Of a stretch of 64,000 nucleotides of DNA, positions 34,442 to 43,125 are shown in pieces. Under the pieces are notes generated by a model that saw only the letters and a program-made list of their open reading frames with translations, did not search any database and was not told the origin of the DNA. The position numbers and the translations under genes are program-made. Position 1 is the stretch's first letter; each line of letters begins with the position of its first letter. Source of the stretch: Microbacterium dextranolyticum. GTDB lineage: Bacteria > Actinomycetota > Actinomycetes > Actinomycetales > Microbacteriaceae. The stretch covers positions 2,666,001 through 2,730,000 of the forward strand of contig NZ_JAFBBR010000001.1 of NCBI RefSeq assembly GCF_016907295.1. The letters are read 5' to 3'.

Positions 34442-37400
34442 ATGGCAATGAAGTCATGGCGACGAGTGAGCGCGGCGGGAGCGGCGATCGCCGCCCTCGC
34501 CCTGAGCACTCTGGTCCCCGTATCGGCGCTGGCCGCCACGACCCCCGACCCCGACGTGCTCGTGCACTACGACTTCGCCGTCGACGGCGTCGTCACCGAC
34601 GTCTCGGGTCACGGCAACGACGGCACGATCGTCGGCACGGGCGCGCGGGTGTCGGGAGGGGAGCTCACCCTGCCCGGCGGCGGCGCCGGCAGCGGTGCGG
34701 GCTACGTCCGCTTCCCGGCCGGCATCTTCGATGGCAAGGACACGCTCACCGTGTCGACCTGGCTGCGCAACGACACCGGCTCCGGAAACTACGCGGCCAT
34801 GTTCTTCGGGTCGGGCACCGGTTCGGCCCCGGCGCAGTACTGGCTGCTGAACCCGCGCAACCCCGCGGGCCGCTTCAAGACGGTGATCACCAACGGCAGC
34901 CAGCCGTCGTCGCCCTGGAACACCGAGTACGGCATCTCCCCCACCACGGGATCGCAGGGCGTGAACGGACCCACCACAGGCAGCGAGTGGGCGATGTACA
35001 CCACGGTCATCACCCCGACCTCGATCACCGGCTACTACAACGGGGCCCTGGTGGGCACCGTCGCCACGTCGCGCACCGTGTCGCAGTTCGGCACCGGGCT
35101 GGTGGGCTACATCGGACGCTCCACGTACAACGACCCGTACTACAAGGGCGGTGTGGACGACGTCCTGGTCGCGACCACGGCGTATTCCGCGGCACAGGTC
35201 GCCGAGCTCTTCCACGGCAACGAGCGCACCTCCGCGGCCCAGACCCAGGCTGCGCTCACCGCGGATGCCGACGCCCTCACCCTGCCGAGCGAGGCGACGA
35301 GCGATCTCACTCTGCCCGCCACCGGCGCCACGAACCTGTCGCACATCTCCTGGGCATCCTCGACGCCCGGCGTGATCGCCTCCGACGGCCGCCTCACGCG
35401 GCCCGGCGACGGCGAGGGGGATGCCACGGTGACGCTCACCGCCACTTTGACCCTCGCCGGACGCTCGCTCACGCGCGACTACACGGTGATGGTCCCGGCG
35501 CTCGACGCGCAGCGCGATCTCGAGCGCTCCGCCGATGCCTTCGACCTCGGCATCCGGGTGACCGCGCAGGACGTCGCCCTGGCATCGCAGTGGCAGGGCG
35601 CAACCGTCGGCTGGGCCTCGTCCGCGCCGGCGGTGCTCTCCCCCGCAGGCGCCGTCAAGCGCGGCGACGCGGACGCGACGGCGACCCTGACGGCGACCTT
35701 CACGCGCGACGGGCGCACGGCGAGCCGCACCTACGACGTGACGGTGCGCTCGCGCGACGTCGGTCAGGTCGCGGCGTATGTGCGCAGCGGCGACACCGCG
35801 CGCACCGACGTGCTGCACCTGGCCGCCGGAGCGGACGGGGCATCCCTCGTCGCCCTCAACAACGACAAGGGCGTCCTCTACCCGACCTACGGCACCGGCA
35901 CCTCGCGATTCGCCAACCCGACGCTGTTCCGGAAGCCCGACGGCACCTTCGGCCTGGTCGCGAGCGACAACGCCAGCAACGGACGCATCTTCGTCTACTC
36001 GTCGAAGGACCTCGTGACCTTCACCGACCAGAAGTGGGCGCTGACGAACACGCAGGGCATCGTCGTCTCGCGCGCCGACGTCCGCTACGACAACGGCACA
36101 CGGCAGTACCGGCTGACGCTGCGCACCCCGTCCGGTTCCGCGTACGAGGTGACCACCGCGGACTTCTCCACCTTCAGCGCGCCGGTCGCGACCTCGCCGT
36201 CGACGGTGCCGAGCGTGACGGGGCTGCCCACGGGAGCGGTCGAGGCATCCGCCCTGCGCGTCAGCCAGGCCGAGCTCACCCGTGTGCAGACGGCGCTCGG
36301 TCGCATCGTCAACACTTCGGTCGACGCGGGGCCCGATCTGACGGTGCAGGCCGGCGGCACCCTGGATCTGCCGTCGAAGGTCGACCTCGGGTACTCGGAC
36401 GGATCGTCCAAGAAGCTCGGAGTGGACTGGGACACCAGCGGCGTCGACCTCTCGCGCGCAGGGAGCTACACCGTGACCGGAACCGTCCGTCAGCCGACGT
36501 ACGGGGATGCCAAGGGCATCCTCGTCCCCGAACGCGCCGACCCCTGGGTCTACCGCGACGACGAGCGCACGGGCAGCGCCGAGTACTACCTGACCGGCTC
36601 CTACCCGACCACCCAGGCCAAGCCCGGGGTCGGCTACGACCGGATCGTGCTGCGGCGCGCCGACTCGATCAACGGGCTGACGACGGCGTCCGAGAACGTC
36701 CTGCTGTGGGCGCGGGGCGCCGCCTCGCCCGACACGTCGAACGGCTCGACGGTGGCATCCGACAACTACCGCTACTTCTGGGCGCCGGAGCTGCACCGCA
36801 TCAACGGCGACTGGTACATCCTGTTCACCTCGAGCAGGAGCTCGAACGTGTGGGACATCCGCCCCACGATCATGCGCGCCCCCGGTGACAGCGACCCGAT
36901 GGTCGCCTCCAACTGGAAGGTGCTCGGCTACGTGAAGGCTGCGCCGGGCGACTCCGCGGCGTTCACCAGCTTCTCGCTGGACATGACCTACTTCGAGGCG
37001 GCGGGCAAGCACTACCTCGTCTGGGCCGAGAAGCCCGGCAGCTCGGATCTGCGGATGGCCGAGATCGACCCGTCCGACCCGACGCAGCTGACGAGCCGGT
37101 CGATCCTGCTGTCGACGCCCAATTACGCGTGGGAGCGGACATCCAGCCAGGTCATCAACGAGGGCCCCGCGGTCATCGCCAGCGACCGCGAGGTGTTCGT
37201 CTTCTTCTCCGCGTCGGAAGTCAACGAGACGTACGCGGTGGGCATGCTGCGCGCTCCGCTGGACGGAGACCTCATGAACCCCGCGACGTGGACGAAGACG
37301 GGCTATCCGCTGCTGACCTCGGACGACTTCGGCGGCGCGCAGAACGGTCCGGGACACAACTCGTTCACGCTCGACGAGAACGGCAACCCCGTGATCGTGT

Positions 37401-37891
37401 ACCACGCGCGCCCGCCCGTGTCGGAATGGCCGGCCGGCGCCGACGGCGGGCTGAACGATCCCAGCCGCCACGCACGGGTGAAGACCGTCCACTTCGCCGT
37501 CGACGGCTCCGCCGTGCTGAACCAGACGCGTGAGGAGGAGCTGGCCCCCGCCTTCCGCACGGTGACGCGGACGGTGACCGTCCTCCCCGCTCCCGAGCCG
37601 GTTCTGAACGTGACGACGTCGGTCACCACGCGGTGCGTGGCGGGCAAGGTCGTGCAGGTCGTCACGGTCACCAACGGCGAGAGCATCCCCGTGACGCTCT
37701 CCGCGACGGGCGCGTACGGAACGAGGTCGTGGGGTGCGGTCGCCGCCGGCAAGACGCTCTCGGCGGCCATCTCGACCCGCGTGGGCGCCATCCCGAGCGG
37801 CGAGATCACCGTCCAGGGCTCGGCGACGAAGGACGGCAAGACCGTCCGGTTCGAGCGCTCGACACCGTACACGGCGGTCTCCTGCGGCTGA
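34442..37891 (+). CDS. Secreted multidomain LamG/GH43 arabinofuranosidase-type glycosidase
   Basis: The 1149-aa secreted enzyme has a signal peptide (about 1-31, VSALA cleavage), a LamG_3 domain (about 38-225; DVSGHGNDGTIVG), two atrophied Ig modules (about 240-440) and a first propeller-like region (about 455-610; RFANPTLFRKPDGTFGLVAS). A Big_4-like Ig follows (about 626-690). The GH43 domain (about 695-1040) shows DPWVYRDDE (Asp near 700), FWAPELHRING (near 778) and NEGPAV (Glu near 906). A C-terminal module (about 1055-1149) is shared with the neighbour. The first propeller lacks obvious catalytic acids. Start 34442 has GGAGAGG 5 nt upstream; an earlier in-frame GTG has none. A hairpin at 37910 ends it. 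Confidence 0.83.
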   Translation: MAMKSWRRVSAAGAAIAALALSTLVPVSALAATTPDPDVLVHYDFAVDGVVTDVSGHGNDGTIVGTGARVSGGELTLPGGGAGSGAGYVRFPAGIFDGKDTLTVSTWLRNDTGSGNYAAMFFGSGTGSAPAQYWLLNPRNPAGRFKTVITNGSQPSSPWNTEYGISPTTGSQGVNGPTTGSEWAMYTTVITPTSITGYYNGALVGTVATSRTVSQFGTGLVGYIGRSTYNDPYYKGGVDDVLVATTAYSAAQVAELFHGNERTSAAQTQAALTADADALTLPSEATSDLTLPATGATNLSHISWASSTPGVIASDGRLTRPGDGEGDATVTLTATLTLAGRSLTRDYTVMVPALDAQRDLERSADAFDLGIRVTAQDVALASQWQGATVGWASSAPAVLSPAGAVKRGDADATATLTATFTRDGRTASRTYDVTVRSRDVGQVAAYVRSGDTARTDVLHLAAGADGASLVALNNDKGVLYPTYGTGTSRFANPTLFRKPDGTFGLVASDNASNGRIFVYSSKDLVTFTDQKWALTNTQGIVVSRADVRYDNGTRQYRLTLRTPSGSAYEVTTADFSTFSAPVATSPSTVPSVTGLPTGAVEASALRVSQAELTRVQTALGRIVNTSVDAGPDLTVQAGGTLDLPSKVDLGYSDGSSKKLGVDWDTSGVDLSRAGSYTVTGTVRQPTYGDAKGILVPERADPWVYRDDERTGSAEYYLTGSYPTTQAKPGVGYDRIVLRRADSINGLTTASENVLLWARGAASPDTSNGSTVASDNYRYFWAPELHRINGDWYILFTSSRSSNVWDIRPTIMRAPGDSDPMVASNWKVLGYVKAAPGDSAAFTSFSLDMTYFEAAGKHYLVWAEKPGSSDLRMAEIDPSDPTQLTSRSILLSTPNYAWERTSSQVINEGPAVIASDREVFVFFSASEVNETYAVGMLRAPLDGDLMNPATWTKTGYPLLTSDDFGGAQNGPGHNSFTLDENGNPVIVYHARPPVSEWPAGADGGLNDPSRHARVKTVHFAVDGSAVLNQTREEELAPAFRTVTRTVTVLPAPEPVLNVTTSVTTRCVAGKVVQVVTVTNGESIPVTLSATGAYGTRSWGAVAAGKTLSAAISTRVGAIPSGEITVQGSATKDGKTVRFERSTPYTAVSCG

Positions 37892-37909
37892 CCGGCACGC
37901 GAGACACGG

Positions 37910-37941
37910 CGGGGGTCGTCCGATCGTTCGGACGGCCCCCG
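37910..37941 (+). terminator. 14-bp hairpin after the plus-strand GH43 gene
   Basis: CGGGGGTCGTCCGA pairs with TCGGACGGCCCCCG (one T-G wobble) around a 4-nt loop TCGT. No T tract. Confidence 0.65.
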
Positions 37942-37997
37942 TCCGCGTCTGCGGCGCCGACCGCAGGGTGCCGAGCGGTGCGTCATAGGGTGGAGAG

Positions 37998-38876
37998 ATG
38001 CCTTCCGACGACAGCGTTTCCCCCGACCCCGCCGCGGCCGCCGATGCCGTGAGAGACCGCGTGGACGAGATCGTCGACGAGGCGACGGATGCCCTCGACC
38101 GTGCCGTCGACGAGGCCACGGGCGTGCCCACCGACGACGGCGACATCGAGGAGTTCACCCACGACGGGTCGACCCTCATCGCCGAGCGTCGGGGCGATCT
38201 CGCGTCGCCGCGGACCTTCGTGCTCGTCCACGGCATCGGCATGGGGCGAAAGGTGTTCGCCGACCTCGTGAAGCACCTGCAGGACGGCGCGGTCGTCATC
38301 GCGGTCGACCTGCCCGGCTACGGTGAGGCGCCTGAGCCGCCGCGCACCCCTGCCATCGAGCGGATGGCCGACCTCGTGGCCGCCTATGTGGCGCACCTCG
38401 GGCGAGGTCCGGTGGTCCTCCTCGGCCACTCCATGGGGACGCAGGTGGTCACGGAGGTCGCGGTGCGGCATCCGGACACCGTCGACCGACTCGTCCTCGT
38501 CGCCCCCACCGTCGATCGCCGCCGACGGCGACCGTGGAGCCAGCTGTGGCGGCTGGGCGTCGACCTGTTCGGCGAGAGCGGCAAGGTCCTGCTGCTCGGT
38601 GCGCGCGAGTACCTGCGTGCGGGGCCGCATCTGCGCCGCAAGATGCACGCGATGCTCGTGCATCGCCCCGAGGACGCATACCCCCGGGTGCGCGCGGCGA
38701 CCCTGGTCATCCGGGGCGAGTGGGACGTCGTCGTGCCGCAGGAGTGGTTCGAAGAGGTCGCCGCAGCCATCCCCGACGCGACGGCGTACGTCGTGGCGGG
38801 GCACCACCACGAGACCCTCATCCGCACGGCACAGCCCGCCGCCGACGAGCTGCATCGCTGGCTCGCAGACGGGTGA
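37998..38876 (+). CDS. Alpha/beta hydrolase
   Basis: The 292-aa protein has an acidic helical N-terminal extension (about 1-52; RDRVDEIVDEATDALDRAVD) before a standard hydrolase core: LVHGIGMGRKVF (oxyanion loop), DLPGYGEAP, nucleophile elbow LLGHSMGTQ, the acid region VIRGEWDVVVP and final His in VVAGHHHETL. The substrate is unknown; carboxylesterase or lipase-like activity is plausible. TAGGGT (37986-37991) ends 6 nt before the ATG with GGAG between, fitting leaderless initiation. Confidence 0.8.
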   Translation: MPSDDSVSPDPAAAADAVRDRVDEIVDEATDALDRAVDEATGVPTDDGDIEEFTHDGSTLIAERRGDLASPRTFVLVHGIGMGRKVFADLVKHLQDGAVVIAVDLPGYGEAPEPPRTPAIERMADLVAAYVAHLGRGPVVLLGHSMGTQVVTEVAVRHPDTVDRLVLVAPTVDRRRRRPWSQLWRLGVDLFGESGKVLLLGAREYLRAGPHLRRKMHAMLVHRPEDAYPRVRAATLVIRGEWDVVVPQEWFEEVAAAIPDATAYVVAGHHHETLIRTAQPAADELHRWLADG

Positions 38877-38891
38877 GCCGCCCGCCCGACC

Positions 38892-38921
38892 GTTCATCCC
38901 TCCGACGACCGGAGGGCGAAC
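38892..38921. terminator. Bidirectional hairpin between convergent hydrolase and alpha-xylosidase genes
   Basis: CCCTCCG pairs with CGGAGGG around ACGAC, extended by GTTC/GAAC and by flanking C-rich and G-rich runs. It can fold on either strand. Confidence 0.5.
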
Positions 38922-38954
38922 GGCGGCGGGCGAACGGCTCACCGACCGGTGCTG

Positions 38955-41189
38955 TTACTCGGTGGTCTCCGACCGATCGACGTGGAAGGTCTCGCTGCGC
39001 CCGTCCGGCGTCGTGACGACGACCTCCGCGATACCCTCTCCGCCGGGGAAGACGCGCAGCGTCAGCCCGTCGAGGTAGTCGTAGTCGGGGCGGTCGTCGC
39101 GCGCGCCCCACGGCAGCACCGCGCCGCCGCGGACGTACACCGGCAGCGAGTCGAACCCGTGCCGCTCCGCACGCCAGCCGCCGCCGGAAACCTGTTCGCC
39201 GCTGAGCAGGTGCGTCCACGTGCCCTCCGGAAGGTAGAACGTCACGTCTCCGGACTCGGAGAACACCGGCGCGACGAGCAGGTCGGCGCCCAGCATGTAC
39301 TGGCGGTCGAGATAGGCGGTACCGGGGTCGTGCGGGAACTCCAGCGCCATCGGCCGCATGACCGGGATGCCCGTCGCCGAGGCCTCTCGACCCACCGCGT
39401 ACAGGTACGGCATGAGCCGCAGCTTCAGCTTCGAGAACAGGCGCGCCACATCGACCGCCTCGTCGTCGAACGCCCACGGCACCCGGTACGAGTCCGAGCC
39501 GTGGAAGCGGCTGTGCGAGGACAGCATGCCGTACGCCGTCCAGCGCTTGAACACGCCCGGGTCGGGCGTGCCCTCGAAACCGCCGATGTCGTGGCTCCAG
39601 AACGAGAACCCGCTCCAGGCGAGCGAGAGTCCGCCGCGCAGCGTCTCGGCCATCGACGCGAAGGTCGAGAAGTTGTCGCCGCCCCAGTGCACCGGCATCG
39701 TCTGTCCACCCGTGGTGGCCGACCGCGCGAACAGCACGGCCTCGCCCTCGCCGCGCTCGGAGACGAGCACCTCGTGCACGGCCGCGTTGTAGAGCTGCGT
39801 GTACAGGTTGTGCATGCGCTCGGGGTCCGAGCCGTCGTGCCACACGACGTTCGTCGGGATGCGCTCACCGAAGTCGGTCTTGAAGCAATCGACGCCCTGG
39901 GCGACGAGCCGCCGCAGGTGCGACTGGTACCAGGTGACCGCCTCGGGGTTGGTGAAGTCGACGAGCGCCATGCCGGGCACCCACAGGTCCCACTGCCACA
40001 CCGATCCGTCGGGACGCTTCACGAAATAGCCGCCGGCGACGCCCTCGTCGAACAGCGCGGAGCGCTGCGCGATGTACGGGTTGATCCACACCGACAGACG
40101 CAGCCCGCGCTCGTGCAGCCGGTCCAGCATGGCATCCGGATCGGGGAACACGCGCGTGTCCCACTGGAAGTCGCACCAGTTGAACTCGCGCATCCAGAAG
40201 CAGTCGAAGTGGAAGACCGACAGCGGCAGGTCACGCTCGGCCATGCCCTCGATGAACGAGGTCACGGTCTGCTCGTCGTAGCTCGTCGTGAACGAGGTCG
40301 TGAGCCACGTGCCGAACGACCACGCCGGCACGACGGGAGGGCGACCGGTGAGCGCCGTGTAGCGCCCCAGCACGTCCTTGGGAGTGGGCCCGGCGATCAT
40401 GAAGTACTCCAGCGTCTCGCCCGAGACCGAGAACTGCACGCGCTCGACGTTCTCGGACGCGACCTCGAACGACACGTGCCCGGGGTCGTTGACCAGAACG
40501 CCGTACCCGCCGGAGGACACGTAGAACGGCACGCTCTTGTAGGCCTGCTCGCTGGAGGTGCCGCCGTCGGCGTTCCAGATGTCGATCGTCTGGCCGTTCT
40601 TCACGACCGGGCCGAAGCGCTCGCCGAGGCCGTACACGGTCTCGCCGACGCCCAGGTCGAGCTGTTCGAGCAGGTAGTGCGACGACGAGGGCACACCCGT
40701 TTCGGCACCGGCACTGCCGATCACACCGGTCTCGACGTCGGCGTCGGCGGCGAGACTCGCCCGACCGAGCGCGCGGGTGCCGCTGCCGGTGAGGCGCACG
40801 CCGTCGAGCTCGAACGAGAGGTCCCACGGGGCGCCGGGTGCGACACGGGCCGCGAGCGCACCGGTGCGCAGCACGCCGCCCGCCTCGCCGACCTCGACGT
40901 CCCCGATGCCCGCCACGGCCCCGGGCAGGTCGAAGCCGCCGTGCCAGCGCCCGCCGGCGTGGTGGGTCGCGCGCACCCGCACGACGCCCTCCATCGGCGA
41001 GGACAGCGTGACGGTCAGCAGCGTCCGGTTGAGGACGTCGCCGCGCTTGGCGATGACGCGCGTGGGCGCGTGGATGACCAGGCCCGGCCCGTCGGGGGTC
41101 GCCTCGGTGGCGGCGATGTCGAACGCCTCGACGGCGTAGTCGACCTCGACACCGGGACGCATGAGCCAGAATCCATCGGTGAACTTCAT
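38955..41189 (-). CDS. yicI: Alpha-xylosidase, GH31 (YicI type)
   Basis: The 744-aa cytosolic enzyme releases alpha-xylose from xyloglucan oligosaccharides such as isoprimeverose. The N-terminus MKFTDGFWLMRPGVEV and overall length match YicI. The barrel shows FHFDCFWMREFNWCDF, nucleophile Asp439 in KTDFGERIP, the SRFHGSD acid/base region and HDIGGFEGTPD. The start at 41189 gives a TAATG overlap with the permease stop; the longer open frame upstream is antisense shadow. As last gene of the LacI-controlled importer operon it should degrade the imported sugar. Alpha-glucosidase activity cannot be excluded. Confidence 0.87.
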   Translation of the reverse strand: MKFTDGFWLMRPGVEVDYAVEAFDIAATEATPDGPGLVIHAPTRVIAKRGDVLNRTLLTVTLSSPMEGVVRVRATHHAGGRWHGGFDLPGAVAGIGDVEVGEAGGVLRTGALAARVAPGAPWDLSFELDGVRLTGSGTRALGRASLAADADVETGVIGSAGAETGVPSSSHYLLEQLDLGVGETVYGLGERFGPVVKNGQTIDIWNADGGTSSEQAYKSVPFYVSSGGYGVLVNDPGHVSFEVASENVERVQFSVSGETLEYFMIAGPTPKDVLGRYTALTGRPPVVPAWSFGTWLTTSFTTSYDEQTVTSFIEGMAERDLPLSVFHFDCFWMREFNWCDFQWDTRVFPDPDAMLDRLHERGLRLSVWINPYIAQRSALFDEGVAGGYFVKRPDGSVWQWDLWVPGMALVDFTNPEAVTWYQSHLRRLVAQGVDCFKTDFGERIPTNVVWHDGSDPERMHNLYTQLYNAAVHEVLVSERGEGEAVLFARSATTGGQTMPVHWGGDNFSTFASMAETLRGGLSLAWSGFSFWSHDIGGFEGTPDPGVFKRWTAYGMLSSHSRFHGSDSYRVPWAFDDEAVDVARLFSKLKLRLMPYLYAVGREASATGIPVMRPMALEFPHDPGTAYLDRQYMLGADLLVAPVFSESGDVTFYLPEGTWTHLLSGEQVSGGGWRAERHGFDSLPVYVRGGAVLPWGARDDRPDYDYLDGLTLRVFPGGEGIAEVVVTTPDGRSETFHVDRSETTE

Positions 41190-42082
41190 TACTTGACTGC
41201 TCCTGCCGTGATGCCGCGTGTCAGCGTGCGTTGGAAGATGAGGAAGAAGATGAGCGTGGGGATGATGCCCAGCAGCGCCGACGCACTGATGGTCGTGACG
41301 TCCATGAGGCGGTCGCCCTGCAGCACGCTGATGGCGACGGGCACCGTCTGGTTGTCGTTGGATGCCAGGAACGTGAGCGGGATCAGGAACTCGTTCCACG
41401 TCCAGATGAAGAAGAAGATGAGCAGCACCGACAGGGTCGGCCGGCTGATCGGGAAGACGACTCGCCACAGGATCTGCCAGCGGGTGGCGCCGTCGAGCGA
41501 CGCCGCCTCGAGGATCTCCTTGGGGAACGTGCCGTAGACCGAGGAGAGCAGGTACGTGCCGAACGCGGCCTGGACCACCGTGAAGATGATGATCACCGAC
41601 CACAGGTTGTCGTAGAGGCCCACCGACTTGAACATGTAGTACAGCGGGTAGAGCAGAGCCTCCTGCGGCAGCAGGTTCGCCAGCAGGAAGAGCAGGACGA
41701 TCCCCGTGCGCCCGCGCACGCGCCCGATGCCGATCGCGAAGGCGTTGAGCATCGAGATCAGGACGGCGAGCACCGCGACGACGCCCGAGATGAACAGGGA
41801 GTTGCCGACCTTGCGGGGGAAGTCCACACGCTGCCAGAAGTTGACGATGCCGGTGACGTCGAGGTGCTGCGGCAGCGCGAGCGGACCCGAGGTCGCGTAG
41901 TCGATGGGCGACTTGAACGAGTTGACCAGGACGAGGTAGAACGGCGCCACGACGAGGAGCGCCCCGATCGCGACGAGCGCGAGCAGCAGCCAGTCGACGG
42001 GCCGACGCCGGGTCATGCCTCCGCGGGCACGGGTGCGGCGCTGGCGCGTCGCAGTGGTGGTGACGAGGGATGCCGAGGCCAT
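41189..42082 (-). CDS. Sugar ABC transporter permease, MalG/LacG type
   Basis: The 297-aa inner-membrane subunit has about six helices, an N-terminal Arg-rich cytosolic part and the EAA loop LEAASLDGATRWQILWRVVF that contacts the ATPase. The C-terminal GIIPTLIFFLIFQRTLTRG matches carbohydrate-uptake (CUT1) permeases. It overlaps the second permease at its start (ATGA) and the alpha-xylosidase at its end (TAATG), so the three are translated together. The operon has no ATPase gene; a shared MsmK/MsmX-type ATPase elsewhere in the genome is presumed. Confidence 0.9.
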   Translation of the reverse strand: MASASLVTTTATRQRRTRARGGMTRRRPVDWLLLALVAIGALLVVAPFYLVLVNSFKSPIDYATSGPLALPQHLDVTGIVNFWQRVDFPRKVGNSLFISGVVAVLAVLISMLNAFAIGIGRVRGRTGIVLLFLLANLLPQEALLYPLYYMFKSVGLYDNLWSVIIIFTVVQAAFGTYLLSSVYGTFPKEILEAASLDGATRWQILWRVVFPISRPTLSVLLIFFFIWTWNEFLIPLTFLASNDNQTVPVAISVLQGDRLMDVTTISASALLGIIPTLIFFLIFQRTLTRGITAGAVK

Positions 42083-43044
42083 CACAGTCCCGCCCTTTCC
42101 TTGCGTTCGAGTGAGGTCTGCACGCGGATGAACACGATCGAGACGATGACGACGACGATCGTGAGCACCGTCGCGATCGTCGCGCCGTAGCCGACGTCGC
42201 GCTTCGTGAAGAACTCGAGGTAGGCGTAGTACGCCGGCACGAGGGTCGAGCCGGCCGGCCCACCCTGGGTGATGACGTAGACCGGTCCGAAGACCTTGAG
42301 AGCGGCGATCGTGCAGGTGAGGGTCACGACGAAGATCTCGGGCCGGATGATGGTCATCGTGATGGCGGTGAACCGCTGCATCCAGTTGGCGCCGTCGAGC
42401 TCCGCCGCTTCGTACAGTTCCGGATCGACACGCTGAAGCGCCGCCATGAAGACGACGACGGGGTAGCCGAGCTGCACCCACACCAGCACGACCATCAGCA
42501 CGATCAGCGCGGACGGCATCTGGCCGAGCCAGTCCACGGGGCCGACGCCGAATGCTCCGAGGATCTGATTGAGCGCACCGTTCTCGCCCGGGCGGACGAT
42601 CCAGCCGATGACGATGCCCGCGACGGCGACGGGCAGGATCTGCGGGAGGTAGTACGTCGCGCGGAGGAAGCTGCCGACCTTGCCGCCGAACTTGCGTCCG
42701 ACGACGTCGAACAGGAGCGCCGCGACGGTGAGGCCGACGATCGTGGGGACGACCACCATCGCGAGCACCATCCAGATGGAGTTGCCGAAGGAGGTCCAGA
42801 AGTCGTCGTCGGTGAGCAGCTTCGCCCAGTTCTCGAGGCCGATGAACTGCGGGGCCCCCACTCCCCGCCACTTCGTGAAGGTGAGGAACACGTTCCACAC
42901 GAGGGGGATGACGATGATGATCAGCAGCAGGACGAAGCCCGGCAGCAGGTACAGCCAGTACGAGGCCGTGCTGCCGCTGCGCTGCGGGATGGCGGGTTGT
43001 TCGGGAGGCGGCAGAACGCGCGCCGAACGAAGGGGACGAGACAT
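42082..43044 (-). CDS. Sugar ABC transporter permease, MalF/UgpA type
   Basis: The 320-aa CUT1 permease begins with a short cytosolic stretch, then YWLYLLPGFVLLLIIIVIPL and WNVFLTFTKWRGVG. The EAA loop is YEAAELDGANWMQRF, followed by the usual VITQGGPAGST motif near the end of the transport core. It pairs with the MalG-type subunit to form the membrane channel. It lies 81 nt downstream of the binding-protein gene in the same operon and overlaps the next gene by 3 nt. Confidence 0.9.
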   Translation of the reverse strand: MSRPLRSARVLPPPEQPAIPQRSGSTASYWLYLLPGFVLLLIIIVIPLVWNVFLTFTKWRGVGAPQFIGLENWAKLLTDDDFWTSFGNSIWMVLAMVVVPTIVGLTVAALLFDVVGRKFGGKVGSFLRATYYLPQILPVAVAGIVIGWIVRPGENGALNQILGAFGVGPVDWLGQMPSALIVLMVVLVWVQLGYPVVVFMAALQRVDPELYEAAELDGANWMQRFTAITMTIIRPEIFVVTLTCTIAALKVFGPVYVITQGGPAGSTLVPAYYAYLEFFTKRDVGYGATIATVLTIVVVIVSIVFIRVQTSLERKERAGL

Positions 43045-43125
43045 GTCGCTCTCCAGGTCGAGGGGTGGTGGACCGGTGCGGCGCGTGTCTTCACGCGCCG
43101 CACCGGCCGACAGGGGTCAGGAGGA

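Noticed and set aside
34454..38299. 1281-aa minus-strand open frame antisense to the GH43 gene
   Set aside because: Low-complexity Arg/Gly composition, no motifs, fully antisense to a secreted enzyme with clear domains.
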